64,000 nt of DNA from Gemmatimonadota bacterium (GCA_016712265.1 JADJRJ010000031.1:372001-436000); one strand, 5' to 3'; shown: positions 26,132 to 35,291, counted from the first letter of the stretch. Program-made: numbers and translations. The notes: generated from the sequence alone by a model not told the origin.

Positions 26132-29026
26132 ATGCAAACGAGTCGTTCACCAGGTCGATGGCGGTGGTTGGTGCCCGTCTTCACGCTCGCGGTCAGCGTG
26201 CAGGCCGCAGCACAGACCGGCGGCATCTCCGGCACGGTCACTGACCGGAGCACGGGCCAGCCGATCAGCGCCGCGCGCGTCCAGATCGTCGGGCAGCAAA
26301 ACCTCGGCGCGAACACCGACGCGACCGGCAAGTACCTCATCCGAGGGATCCCCGCCGGCGCCCAGTCGGTTCGCGTGACGCGCATCGGGTATCGCCCCGA
26401 GGCGCAGGCCGTCACGATCCCTGCCAATGACACGGTGGTCGTCAACTTCACGATCGGTCAAAGCGCCGTTGAGCTCCAGCAGGTCGTCGTCACCGGGACC
26501 GGTGGCGCCACCGAGAAGCGAAAGGTTGGTGCGTCGATCGGCTCCGTGGACGTCGCCGCCCAGCAGGAGCTGATGCCGAGCGTCAACTTCTCGCAGGTGC
26601 TCGCCAACAAGGTGACCGGTGTGCGTTCGGTCGGCGTTGGTGGTGGCGTGGGCAGCGGACAGGACCTGCGCATTCGTGGCATCGCGTCGTTCTCGCTCAG
26701 CCAGCGGCCCGTCATCTATATCGATGGCGTGCGCGTGGACTCGCGCGGGACGGAGTGGGCGATCGGGACCATCGCCTGCTGCTCCTTCACCGGCGGTAAC
26801 TCGACGGATCGTCTCTCGGACCTGAATCCGAACGACATCGAGCGTGTCGAGGTGCTTAAGGGTGCGGCCGCGGCGACGCTGTACGGGTCGGAAGCGACCA
26901 ACGGCGTCATCCAGATCTTCACCAAGAAGGGCCGCGGCGAGGGCCGCACCGAGTGGAATGTTGAACTCGGCACCGGCTACAACCGCCTGCGCGAGAACCT
27001 GCCAACGACGGAATTCCCGAAGTTCACAGGTCCGGATGGCACGCGCGCGAAGGATGCCAACGACCTGATCGAGAACGGGTTGTTCAACTCGGGGTCGATC
27101 ACGGCGACGGGCGGGACCCAGCGCAGCACCTACTTCGCCTCGGGCCTGTTCTCTCAGGAAGAAGGTTCGATCAAGCCGAACGACCAGACCAAGGGCAACC
27201 TGCGCCTGAACGTCAACTTCGTCCCGACCGACAAGTGGACGGTGAACCTGAACACGGCGTTCACGCGCAACCTGGTCGAAGAGCTGCAGGCCGGAAACAA
27301 CTGGACCGCGCTGCTCGGCAATGCCATGAACGGGAATCCGCGTTCGGCGACCAAGGCGCGCCCGTATGGTGAGGCCTGGGTGCCGGTTTCGGACATCCAG
27401 CGGATGTCCACGCTCTCCGATGCGGATCGCTGGAACGGTGGCTTGACGCTGCAGCATGTGATCACGTCGGACCTGACGCATCGCTTGACGGCCGGGCTGG
27501 ACGCGGTCTCGGACCAGAAGAGCCGCTTCTTTCCGTATGTAGGTGCCTACGGCCCTGCCGGCGTGACCGACGGACAGCGCAACATCGGCACGCGTCAGTT
27601 CCGCTCGTACACGCTTGACTACCTGGCGACCTACAACTTCAAGCTGCCGTTCAATATCGAGTCGAACCTCTCGGCCGGTGCCCAGGGCTTCTGGGAGCAG
27701 GAGCGCCTCAACATGTCCACCGGGAATCGCTTCCCGGGCCCGGGCGTAAACACGGTGTCGTCGGCCGCGGTGACGAACGGCGCCGAGAACTTCAATGAAG
27801 TCATCAACTTCGGCATCCTGGCGCAGAACCGCTTCTCGTGGAATGACCGCGCGTTCCTCACCGTTGGTATCCGCGCTGACGGCAACTCCGCGTTCGGCAA
27901 GAACTACGGGCTGCAGAAGTACCCCAAGGCCGACTTCTCGTACGATCTCTCGAAGCACGAGGGGCTCCTGCCCTCGATGTTCAGCGCCTTCCGTGTTCGC
28001 TCGGCCATCGGCCGTGCGGGTCGTTTCCCGGGCGCGTTCGACTCCTTCACGAGCTACGGCGCGGCGCCGGTGTTCGAGGACATCTCGGGCATTGTGCCGC
28101 TCAACCCCGGCAACTCGGACCTGAAGCCGGAAGTCACGACCGAGACGGAGTTCGGCTTCGAGGCCGGGTTGTTCAACGACCGTGTCGGGCTCGAGGCCTC
28201 GATCTACCGCGCCGAAACGGTGGACGCGATCGTCAACAAGCCGAACCCGCCGTCGCTCGGTTTCTCGACCGCCAAGCGCGTGAACATCGGCGCGATCGAA
28301 AACCGCGGCTGGGAAACCAGCATCAATTACCTGGTCTACTCCAGCTCCAAGATGGAGTGGTCCACGAACGTCAAGCTGGACGGCAACAAGAATGAAGTGA
28401 CCGACCTTGGTGGTGTGACCCTGGCGTGCTGCACCGTGCGAGAGGGCTACCCGGTCCAGGGCGTCTGGGGCCGCCGGCCAACCGGCTACTCGGTCGTCAA
28501 CGGTCGCCCGGTCACCACGCGGTCGGACACGAACACCTACTTCGGCGCGCCGCTCCCGACCGTCAACGCTTCGTGGGCGAACACGCTCCGCTGGAAGGGG
28601 CTGCAGCTGTACGGGATGCTCTCGATGGAGCGTGGGGCGTACTTCGGTAACGGCGATCGCGCGTACCGCATTCGCCAGGGTGGGGCCGATGAATACCTGA
28701 GCACCTTCGTGAACGGCGCTCCGTCGTTTGCGTCGGACTCCATCGCCCAGTATGCCAGCATCCTGGACTACTTCGACAAGCGCGACAACGTGCGCCTGCG
28801 CGAGATCTCGCTCACCTACCAGGTGCCGGAGCGACTGAGCCGGTTCTTCAAGGCGGGCCGTTCGACCGTGACGGCGTCCGGCTTCAACCTGATGTGGTGG
28901 GATGACTGCAATTGCGTGGATCCGAACATGAACTGGGCGGGCGCGAGCTCGTTCACGATCGGCAACGGGTTCCTCGCCCAACCGTCCCCGCGGCAATACC
29001 GGCTGCAGGTACGCACGAGGTTCTAG
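26132..29026 (+). CDS. SusC/RagA-family TonB-linked outer-membrane protein
   Basis: The 964-residue protein starts at ATG 26132 with AGGAGG 6 nt upstream; signal cleavage is near AAAQ (28). Domains: carboxypeptidase-regulatory-like (31-107, GGISGTVTDRSTGQPISAARV), plug (about 118-265, with VLKGAAAATLYGSEATNGVI, the SusC signature) and barrel ending in the terminal aromatic F. It forms the gated channel of a SusCD importer with the next gene. Unusual vicinal cysteines occur at 216-217 (IACCSF) and in LACCTVREG, and a CNC near the end (DDCNCVDP). The block downstream encodes peptidases, so peptides are the likeliest cargo. Confidence 0.95.
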   Translation: MQTSRSPGRWRWLVPVFTLAVSVQAAAQTGGISGTVTDRSTGQPISAARVQIVGQQNLGANTDATGKYLIRGIPAGAQSVRVTRIGYRPEAQAVTIPANDTVVVNFTIGQSAVELQQVVVTGTGGATEKRKVGASIGSVDVAAQQELMPSVNFSQVLANKVTGVRSVGVGGGVGSGQDLRIRGIASFSLSQRPVIYIDGVRVDSRGTEWAIGTIACCSFTGGNSTDRLSDLNPNDIERVEVLKGAAAATLYGSEATNGVIQIFTKKGRGEGRTEWNVELGTGYNRLRENLPTTEFPKFTGPDGTRAKDANDLIENGLFNSGSITATGGTQRSTYFASGLFSQEEGSIKPNDQTKGNLRLNVNFVPTDKWTVNLNTAFTRNLVEELQAGNNWTALLGNAMNGNPRSATKARPYGEAWVPVSDIQRMSTLSDADRWNGGLTLQHVITSDLTHRLTAGLDAVSDQKSRFFPYVGAYGPAGVTDGQRNIGTRQFRSYTLDYLATYNFKLPFNIESNLSAGAQGFWEQERLNMSTGNRFPGPGVNTVSSAAVTNGAENFNEVINFGILAQNRFSWNDRAFLTVGIRADGNSAFGKNYGLQKYPKADFSYDLSKHEGLLPSMFSAFRVRSAIGRAGRFPGAFDSFTSYGAAPVFEDISGIVPLNPGNSDLKPEVTTETEFGFEAGLFNDRVGLEASIYRAETVDAIVNKPNPPSLGFSTAKRVNIGAIENRGWETSINYLVYSSSKMEWSTNVKLDGNKNEVTDLGGVTLACCTVREGYPVQGVWGRRPTGYSVVNGRPVTTRSDTNTYFGAPLPTVNASWANTLRWKGLQLYGMLSMERGAYFGNGDRAYRIRQGGADEYLSTFVNGAPSFASDSIAQYASILDYFDKRDNVRLREISLTYQVPERLSRFFKAGRSTVTASGFNLMWWDDCNCVDPNMNWAGASSFTIGNGFLAQPSPRQYRLQVRTRF

Positions 29027-29101
29027 GTGCAGGTCCGGGGGCGCCCGCTGGTGGCGCCCCCGGTTCACGAGTTCGGACACTCACCTTTGACGATACCTAT
29101 C

Positions 29102-30439
29102 ATGCATTCCTCTACCTGGCGTTCGATCGGCGCACGCACGGCGCGTATAGCGACCGTGACGCTGCTCGGCGCAGCCATGGCGTGCGGCGACATCTTTGAA
29201 GTGGAAGACCCGCAGGCCTTTGGTGATGAAGACCTGAACAACACGGCGATCCTGGCGAACGTGGTGAACGGCGCCGAAGGAACGCTGCACCAGAACTTTG
29301 ACGACTTCGTGGTCGTGACCGAGCTGCTCGGTGATGCCATGGAGTCCACCAGCACCTGGATCGACTGGGAAGACATCTCGGAAGGTCGCGTGCGGGGTGA
29401 CTGGCCGTCGGCCGGCTCGTTCTCGGGGCCGCAGAACGGCATCCTGCAGGCGCGGTTTGCGGCGCAGAGCGCGGAGGCGCGCGTTGCCAACGTTCTCGGT
29501 GCCGGGGCGGCCGCGAGTCCGCTGATCGCGCAGGCGCGTTGGGTCGACGGTGTGGCGGACCTGCTCCTCGGCATGGGATGGTGCGAAGGGCCGCTGGCCA
29601 ACGGCGGCGTGCGTTCCCCGAACACCGCGTTCTTCCCGCAGGCGATCACCAAGCTGAATTCGGCGCTCACGGCAACCTCCGGGATTCCGGCGGCCGACAA
29701 GACCAAGTGGGAGTCGGCGATTCGCGCAGCGCGTGCGCGGGCCAACTTGCTCGCCGGCAACTACGACGCCGCGTTGGCTGATGCTGATGCCGTACCGGCC
29801 GGTTACACCAAGATGGCGGTGTACGCGGAAGGCTCCGGTGGACAGCAGAGCACCACGGGAAACCAGTTCCACCAGAACCGCAATCGTTCGGGTGGCTTGC
29901 GCCGCAAGTGGCACGGGGCGGTCATGGGCGTGAACGCTGGCAGCACTGCCTACCAGACGGTCTACCTCCCGGATTGGTTCGACAACACGAAGATTGATCC
30001 GCGCATGGCCCTCAACCGCAAGGTGGGTGAGCTGGGCGTGAACAATCGCTTTGCCTTCTTCGGCATCACGAAGTACTCGGATCGTGGGGCGGACCAGGTC
30101 ATGTTCAGCAAGCGCGAAATGAACCTGATCGCGGCCGAGGTCTACATGCGGCGCGGCGACTACGCCAACATGACCTCACGGTTGAACATGGATCGTGCGG
30201 CGCAGGGTCTGGCGGCACTCCCGACGCTGACGGCGGCCAACGCGCAGAACGCACTGCTCAACGAGCGGTTGGCGGTGATGTTCATCGAAGGACAGCGGAT
30301 GTACGACCTGCATCGCTTCAACCTGGTCGGTGCGACCCTGGGGACCGGGCGTGCGACGATGCTGCCGCTGTCGACGACGGAAGTGCTGAATAACACGAGC
30401 ATGAAGTTGGGTGGGGCGACCTGCCCGAAGCTGAGCTAA
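29102..30439 (+). CDS. SusD/RagB-family surface lipoprotein
   Basis: The 445-residue lipoprotein starts at ATG 29102; its lipobox is GAAMAC with Cys28. It opens with FEVEDPQAF, then the TPR-like helical scaffold (ALTATSGIPAADK, ARARANLLAGNYDAALADADAVP), and closes with EMNLIAAEVYMRRGDY, LNERLAVMFIEGQRMYDLHRF, the diagnostic SusD end. It is the ligand-binding lid of the SusC channel, and lies 75 bp downstream of it. A terminator-like hairpin follows 18 bp after the stop. Confidence 0.94.
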   Translation: MHSSTWRSIGARTARIATVTLLGAAMACGDIFEVEDPQAFGDEDLNNTAILANVVNGAEGTLHQNFDDFVVVTELLGDAMESTSTWIDWEDISEGRVRGDWPSAGSFSGPQNGILQARFAAQSAEARVANVLGAGAAASPLIAQARWVDGVADLLLGMGWCEGPLANGGVRSPNTAFFPQAITKLNSALTATSGIPAADKTKWESAIRAARARANLLAGNYDAALADADAVPAGYTKMAVYAEGSGGQQSTTGNQFHQNRNRSGGLRRKWHGAVMGVNAGSTAYQTVYLPDWFDNTKIDPRMALNRKVGELGVNNRFAFFGITKYSDRGADQVMFSKREMNLIAAEVYMRRGDYANMTSRLNMDRAAQGLAALPTLTAANAQNALLNERLAVMFIEGQRMYDLHRFNLVGATLGTGRATMLPLSTTEVLNNTSMKLGGATCPKLS

Positions 30440-30457
30440 GCTTGCGGTGAGTAGTGG

Positions 30458-30490
30458 CGGGGGCGGCCCGGAGGATTGGGTGCGCCCCCG
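30458..30490 (+). terminator. Rho-independent terminator after SusD
   Basis: An 8-bp perfect stem (CGGGGGCG at 30458-30465, CGCCCCCG at 30483-30490, 17-nt loop) is followed by TTTCAG. It would separate the SusCD transcript from the cupredoxin-like gene, at least partly. Confidence 0.55.
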
Positions 30491-30511
30491 TTTCAGTCCA
30501 CGGGCAAACAG

Positions 30512-30565
30512 ATGAAGCACGAGAGGCACGAGCGGTACGAGGAGCACGAGCGGCACGAGAGGGTG
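30512..30565. repeat. 9-bp tandem array, member of a dispersed intergenic repeat family
   Basis: Five to six tandem 9-bp units of the type GCACGAGNG (for example GGCACGAGC, GGTACGAGG, GAGCACGAG) lie between the SusD terminator and the cupredoxin-like gene. The reverse complement (CTCGTGCCN) is the same phrase that fills the elements at 37749-37970 and 40838-41093. The array is open in the frame of the downstream gene from an ATG at 30512, which would add a HERHERYEEHERHER stretch to the protein; I regard this as non-coding. Confidence 0.7.
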
Positions 30566-30595
30566 CGCCCCGGACTTGAGCCGGGGCCCGGTGTC

Positions 30596-31288
30596 GTGGG
30601 CTCACTCACCCCCGCCTGCCGGTGGACGCGACGCGGGTTCGTGTATGCGCTCGGCGCCGGTGGAGCAGCGGGGATTCTCTCAGCCTGTGGCGGAGAGAAC
30701 GGCGGTGGCCTGGAGCCAACGAAGACCGGCGCCGTAAATGGTGTGGTGCTCGACCTGCAGGGCGCCCCGCAAGCCAACTTCGGCCAGGCGATCCTGATGT
30801 TCCCCAGTGGGCGCCATGTCGGAGTGCGCGTGACGCCGGACGCGCAGGGGCGGTTCCGCTTCGACGACCTTCCCGAGGGAGACTACCAAGTACGGTTCCA
30901 CTCGTTCGGGCAGGCGATCATCCCCGAGCCATACCAGCACCCGCTCAAGTTCAGCGTGGTAGGGGGCAAGACGACGGACGTCACCGTCCGGGTGGTTCGC
31001 GGCAACTTCGCCGACTACCAGGTCGAGATCTACATCGGGGACGACTTCTACCAGCTGCAACCTGATGGCGCGGAGAACGCCGAAACGGTGGTAAAGCTCG
31101 GGACGCCGGTGTGTTGGTACAACGTGGGTGTGAAGGTTCACACCGTGACCGGGGGGCCGTGGAACGACTCCGGCGACCTGCAGAAGACCCAGTCCTACAT
31201 CTGGGTGGCGAACCAGGTCGGCACGTTCGGATACCGGGACAAGTATCACCAGCCGCAGATGCAGGCGACGCTGCGCGTGGTGCCGTAG
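30596..31288 (+). CDS. Tat-type lipoprotein: carboxypeptidase-regulatory-like domain plus cupredoxin-like domain
   Basis: About 230 residues from GTG 30596; ATG 30512 would prepend a repeat-encoded tail and is judged unlikely. The signal is WTRRGFVYALGAGGAAGILSAC (split here as a twin-Arg plus lipobox, Cys31). Residues 45-132 form a carboxypeptidase-regulatory-like sandwich (VNGVVLDLQGAP, GRFRFDDLPEGDYQVRF). Residues 140-230 fit the cupredoxin pattern VEIYIGDDF, GTPVCWYN, VHTVTGG, NDSGDL, GTFGYRDKYHQPQM. Ligands His182, His218 and Met222 are in place, but the Cys expected at 215 is Asp, so a blue copper site cannot form. Sits behind SusCD and before an S9 peptidase. Confidence 0.75.
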   Translation: MGSLTPACRWTRRGFVYALGAGGAAGILSACGGENGGGLEPTKTGAVNGVVLDLQGAPQANFGQAILMFPSGRHVGVRVTPDAQGRFRFDDLPEGDYQVRFHSFGQAIIPEPYQHPLKFSVVGGKTTDVTVRVVRGNFADYQVEIYIGDDFYQLQPDGAENAETVVKLGTPVCWYNVGVKVHTVTGGPWNDSGDLQKTQSYIWVANQVGTFGYRDKYHQPQMQATLRVVP

Positions 31289-31369
31289 TCGCCATCGTAC
31301 GAGGGGAATAACGAGAGCGAGGGGTGGCGCGTAGAATTACGGCGGCCTGCCATCCACCCTGAGGTGCAC

Positions 31370-33805
31370 ATGATCCCCCGCGTTGTCCCCCTGATTGGCA
31401 CGTTGGCCCTCGCGGCCTCCGTCCTTCCCGCGCAGCAGGTGTCCTATTCGCGCGCCGAGCAACTCCTTGACTGGAACACCCGCACCCTCGTCGCAGGCGA
31501 TGAAGTGCGGCCCGCCTGGCTCAAGGACGGGAACCGGTTCTGGTATCGCAACAAGACCAACACTGGCGCCGAGTTCATCGTCGTCGATCCCGTGGCCGCC
31601 ACCCGTGCGCCGCTGTTCGATCACGTCCGCCTGGCCCGCGCGATGACGATCGCGGGCGACACCGCCTTCGAGGCACACAAGCTCCCGTTTCAGGCGTTCG
31701 AGTTCACGAACGACGGCGACAACGAGAGCGAGATCGAGTTCACCACGAACCGCAAGCGCTTCACGTGCAACATCTCGACCTATCGCTGCACGGTGGGCGA
31801 CACGGTGGCCAACAAGCAGCGGTTTGTGCTGTCACCGGACAAGCGCATGGAAGCGTTTGTCTCTGGCAACAACCTCTGGGTGCGCTCGCGGAATGGCGCG
31901 GACTCGACGCAGCTCACCACCGACGGCGTGGAATACTGGCAATACGGCTTGACGATGCCGCGGCCGAGCGAGATCCAGTTCAATCGCGTGGGGCAGCGTC
32001 GCCCCAACCTGCGGTGGTCGCCCGACTCGAAGAAGATCGCCGTCGTCCGACAGGACGAGCGCTACGTCGCGCACCACTACTACGTGCAGTCCACGGGCCA
32101 GCGGACCAAGATGTACTCCCAGCCCTACGCCCTGCCCGGCGATACGGCCGTGCCGCGCCCCTACCTGTATATCGTGGATGTCGGGAGCAAGCAGAGCGTG
32201 CAGGCCAAGATCGCCCCGCGCCCGAACCAGCTTTCCATCGGCGGCTCCGTGCGTGACTCGGCGTGGGCGGACAATGGCCAGACGCTGAACATCTCGATGT
32301 ATACGCGCGGCTCGAAGAGCGCCTACCTCGCGGCGATCGACGCGACCACCGGCGACATGCGGGTCATCGCGCGCGACACCGGCAAGACGTATGTGGAGAT
32401 CTCCAACCCGCAGGACCCCGGGTCGTTCTACACGACCAAGGACCAGAAGGACGCCTTCTGGTGGTCGGAGCGCGACGGCTGGGGGCACCTGTACCGGTTC
32501 AATGGTGCTGGCGTCTCGAGCATGACGTCGAGCGATGCAGACGGCGGGTTGGTCCTGGCCCCGGATCCGGTGGCACAGCTCACGACCGGCGCCTTCCAGG
32601 TGGGACAGATCTCGTACGTGGACGAGGTCGCGAAGCAGGTCTACTTCACCGCACGCGGGAAGGACGGCTTCCTCTACTATCCCAAGCTGTATCGCACGAG
32701 CTACGACGGCGTCGGGATGACCCTGCTCACGCCGGAAGACGCACACCACACCATCACCTTCAGCCCGAGCGGGAAGTATTTCGTCGACACCTACTCGACG
32801 CTGCAATCGCCACCGGTGACGGTCGTGCGCTCGGCGGTCGACGGGCGGGTGGTCAAGAAATTCGAGGACGCCGACATCTCGCGGCTCAAGGAGATCGGCT
32901 GGAAGCCGGTGCAGCTCTTCTCGGTGAAGGCGCGGGACAACGTCACCGATATCTATGGATTGCTCTACCTGCCGTCGAACATGGATTCGACGAAGAAGTA
33001 CCCAATCATCTCGCACATCTACCCGGGACCGCAGGTCGGCTCGGTCCGCGGCTGGAATTTCACCAATGGCGGTGAACCCTACGCCCTCGCCGAACTCGGC
33101 TTCATCGTCATCCAGCTCGACCACCTGGGGACGCCGCTGCGCTCCAAGGCGTTCCACGACAACTACTACGGCTTCTTTGGCGACAACGGCCTGCCGGACC
33201 ACATCACGGCGATCAAGCAACTCGGCGCGAAGCACAAGTTCATCGACACGGACAAAGTCGGGATCTTCGGGCACTCCGGCGGTGGGTTCGCCTCGACCGA
33301 CGCGATCCTGCGCTACCCGGACTTCTTCAAGGTCGCGGTGAGCGGCGCGGGCAACCACGACAACCGCTCGTACAACATCTACTGGGCCGAGAAGTACCAG
33401 GGGCTCATGGTCAAGGATTCGGCGCGTCGCACCGACAACTTCGAGACGTCGGCCAACAAGACGATGACGAAGAACCTGCAGGGCAAGCTGATGCTCATGC
33501 ACGGCGATATGGACGACAACGTGCATCCGTCCATGACGGTCCAGGTGATCGATGAGCTGATCAAGGCGAACAAGTCGTTCGACATGGTCTGGGCGCCCAA
33601 CCGGAACCACGGGCTCAACGAGCCGTACTTCATCCGTCGTCGGTGGGACTACTTCGTTGAGCACCTGATGGGTGGCACGCCGCCGGTGAACTACGAGATC
33701 AAGCAGCCGGTCACGGGCGCCCCGGGGCGGCCCGGCGCTCCGGACCCCGACAGCTGGGACGACGAGGGGTTCCCGTACTGGAAGCCGTTCAAGGCGCCGC
33801 AGTAG
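31370..33805 (+). CDS. Secreted S9 family prolyl oligopeptidase / DPP IV-like peptidase
   Basis: The 811-residue protein starts at ATG 31370 with a signal peptide ending in VLPAQQ and a GAGG site upstream. The propeller domain is followed by the hydrolase domain with Ser636 (GHSGGG), Asp715 (DDNVH) and His747 (NRNHG). It shares with the enzyme at 35340 the N-terminal phrase SRAEQLLDWN / YARAEQLLSWN and a C-terminal NEPYFIRRRWDYFVEHL-type ending. About 25 extra residues rich in Pro/Gly/Asp follow at the C-terminus. It lies in the plus-strand block behind SusCD and would cleave imported oligopeptides in the periplasm. Confidence 0.92.
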   Translation: MIPRVVPLIGTLALAASVLPAQQVSYSRAEQLLDWNTRTLVAGDEVRPAWLKDGNRFWYRNKTNTGAEFIVVDPVAATRAPLFDHVRLARAMTIAGDTAFEAHKLPFQAFEFTNDGDNESEIEFTTNRKRFTCNISTYRCTVGDTVANKQRFVLSPDKRMEAFVSGNNLWVRSRNGADSTQLTTDGVEYWQYGLTMPRPSEIQFNRVGQRRPNLRWSPDSKKIAVVRQDERYVAHHYYVQSTGQRTKMYSQPYALPGDTAVPRPYLYIVDVGSKQSVQAKIAPRPNQLSIGGSVRDSAWADNGQTLNISMYTRGSKSAYLAAIDATTGDMRVIARDTGKTYVEISNPQDPGSFYTTKDQKDAFWWSERDGWGHLYRFNGAGVSSMTSSDADGGLVLAPDPVAQLTTGAFQVGQISYVDEVAKQVYFTARGKDGFLYYPKLYRTSYDGVGMTLLTPEDAHHTITFSPSGKYFVDTYSTLQSPPVTVVRSAVDGRVVKKFEDADISRLKEIGWKPVQLFSVKARDNVTDIYGLLYLPSNMDSTKKYPIISHIYPGPQVGSVRGWNFTNGGEPYALAELGFIVIQLDHLGTPLRSKAFHDNYYGFFGDNGLPDHITAIKQLGAKHKFIDTDKVGIFGHSGGGFASTDAILRYPDFFKVAVSGAGNHDNRSYNIYWAEKYQGLMVKDSARRTDNFETSANKTMTKNLQGKLMLMHGDMDDNVHPSMTVQVIDELIKANKSFDMVWAPNRNHGLNEPYFIRRRWDYFVEHLMGGTPPVNYEIKQPVTGAPGRPGAPDPDSWDDEGFPYWKPFKAPQ

Positions 33806-33815
33806 GTTCGAAGAC

Positions 33816-33846
33816 GGCAGACGGCAGATAGCAGGCGGCCGCCTGC
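33816..33846. repeat. GGCAGAC repeats and a 16-bp perfect palindrome
   Basis: Two GGCAGA(C/T) units (33816-33829) abut a perfect palindrome GCAGGCGGCCGCCTGC (33831-33846), starting 10 bp after the S9 stop. The same 7-bp unit occurs five times after the symporter gene at 35247. The palindrome can form a strong hairpin and may end the S9 transcript. No gene is seen in the 175-bp gap 33806-33980. Confidence 0.7.
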
Positions 33847-33980
33847 CGAAGAGATGAAACGCGAGAGCGGGGCGAACGGGGGCGACCCTGGGCGTCCCGC
33901 TCTTTCCGTGCGGCGACCTTGCCGGGCCGCGCTCCGGGGGCCCACATTCCCGCCCTCGTCTCCCCTTCACCAGGCCCGCA

Positions 33981-35231
33981 GTGACTGCACACGCCGCAAC
34001 CGCTGACTCTGCCCCCGCCCCCAAAAAGGGGGGGATCTCGCTGACCCAGTGGATCATGATCTCCATGGTCGTGGGGATCGCCATAGGGACCTTCCTCCCG
34101 GACGTGGGGAAGGAGCTCAAGCCCATCAGCAACATCTTCTTGCGGATGATCAAGTCGCTGATCGTCCCGCTCCTGTTCAGCACGCTGGTCATTGGCATCG
34201 CGGGCCACGGCGACGACATGAAGAAGGTGGGGCGGTTGGCGCTGCGCTCGATCATCTACTTCGAGGTCGTCACGACGCTTGCGCTGGCGATCGGATTGAT
34301 CGCGGTCAACCTGGTCAAGCCGGGACAGGGGATCGTGCTGCCGCCGGAAGCCGGCTCGGACGTACAGCAATACGCACAGACCGAGATCTCGCTGGGCGGG
34401 GTGCTGGAGCACACGGTGCCGCAAAGCTTTTTTGAGGCAGCCGCGAAGAACGAAGTGTTGCAGATCGTCTTCTTTGCCATCCTCTTTGCCGTGGCCCTGG
34501 CTCGCGTTCCCGGCGAACCGCGGCAGGTGATGCTGCGCCTTCTGGAGAGCCTGGCCGAGGTGATGTTCAAGTTCGTGGGGCTGGTGATGGCCTTCGCCCC
34601 ATTCGGCATTGGGGCGGCGATTGCGGTCACGGTGGCGCAGAGCGGGCTTGGGGTGCTCAAGAACCTCGGGTTGATGGTCCTCACGCTCTACGGGGCGCTC
34701 GTGGTCTTTGTCCTGTTCGTGCTCGTGCCCGTGATGCTCCTGTTCCGCATCCCGGTGAAGAAGTTCCTCATGACAGTCAAGGAGCCGTTCCTGATCGCGT
34801 TCAGTACGGCCTCGTCCGAGGCGGCCCTACCGCAGGCGATGCAGGCGATGGAGAAGTTCGGCGTGCCGCGGCGCATCGTGTCGTTTGTCATGCCGACCGG
34901 GTACTCGTTCAACCTCGACGGCACGACGTTGTACCTCGCGCTCGCCTCGATCTTCGTGGCCCAGGCGGCGGGGATCGACATGCCCCTGTCCCAGCAGCTG
35001 CTGATGATGCTCACCCTGATGCTGACGTCCAAGGGCGTCGCGGCCGTGCCGCGGGCTGGGTTGGTGATCCTGTCCGGCACCTTGGCGTCGTTCGGGCTGC
35101 CGCTGCAGGGGGTGGCCGTGATCCTCGGTGTAGACGCGGTGATGGACATGGCGCGGACGTCGATCAACCTTTTGGGCAACTGCTTGGCGACGGCGGCGAT
35201 GGCGCGATGGGAAGGGGAGTTGGACGCCTGA
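33981..35231 (+). CDS. Dicarboxylate/amino acid:cation symporter (DAACS, GltP/DctA family)
   Basis: The 416-residue inner-membrane protein (GTG start) has eight TM helices and two re-entrant loops. Family marks are FLRMIKSLIVPLLFSTLVIGI, the Ser-rich hairpin AFSTASSEAALPQAM, the NMDGT-equivalent FNLDGTTLYLALASIF and MARTSINLLGNCLATA. It takes up glutamate, aspartate or C4-dicarboxylates with Na+ or H+. It sits between two S9 peptidases downstream of SusCD, so it may recover acidic amino acids freed from peptides. Both flanks carry GGCAGAC repeats. Confidence 0.93.
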   Translation: MTAHAATADSAPAPKKGGISLTQWIMISMVVGIAIGTFLPDVGKELKPISNIFLRMIKSLIVPLLFSTLVIGIAGHGDDMKKVGRLALRSIIYFEVVTTLALAIGLIAVNLVKPGQGIVLPPEAGSDVQQYAQTEISLGGVLEHTVPQSFFEAAAKNEVLQIVFFAILFAVALARVPGEPRQVMLRLLESLAEVMFKFVGLVMAFAPFGIGAAIAVTVAQSGLGVLKNLGLMVLTLYGALVVFVLFVLVPVMLLFRIPVKKFLMTVKEPFLIAFSTASSEAALPQAMQAMEKFGVPRRIVSFVMPTGYSFNLDGTTLYLALASIFVAQAAGIDMPLSQQLLMMLTLMLTSKGVAAVPRAGLVILSGTLASFGLPLQGVAVILGVDAVMDMARTSINLLGNCLATAAMARWEGELDA

Positions 35232-35246
35232 CGACTCAGGCGTGAT

Positions 35247-35281
35247 GGCAGACGGCAGACGGCAGACGGCAGACGGCAGAC
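35247..35281. repeat. Five tandem copies of GGCAGAC
   Basis: The 7-bp unit GGCAGAC is repeated five times without change in the gap between the symporter stop and the next S9 gene. A related pair lies at 33816-33829. Perfect identity of the units suggests recent expansion. Confidence 0.9.
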
Positions 35282-35291
35282 GGGCACAACC

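Noticed and set aside
26147..29080. A 977-codon open frame antisense to SusC
   Set aside because: It is the mirror of a high-GC gene with strong family identity on the plus strand; its translation is Arg/Val/Gly-rich with no domain.
30476..30511. TTG start for the cupredoxin-like protein
   Set aside because: It lies inside the terminator hairpin of SusD and would add sequence encoded by a dispersed repeat.
31832..34255. An 807-codon minus-strand frame across an S9 gene and the symporter start
   Set aside because: It is antisense to two genes with clear motifs and has no recognisable protein features.
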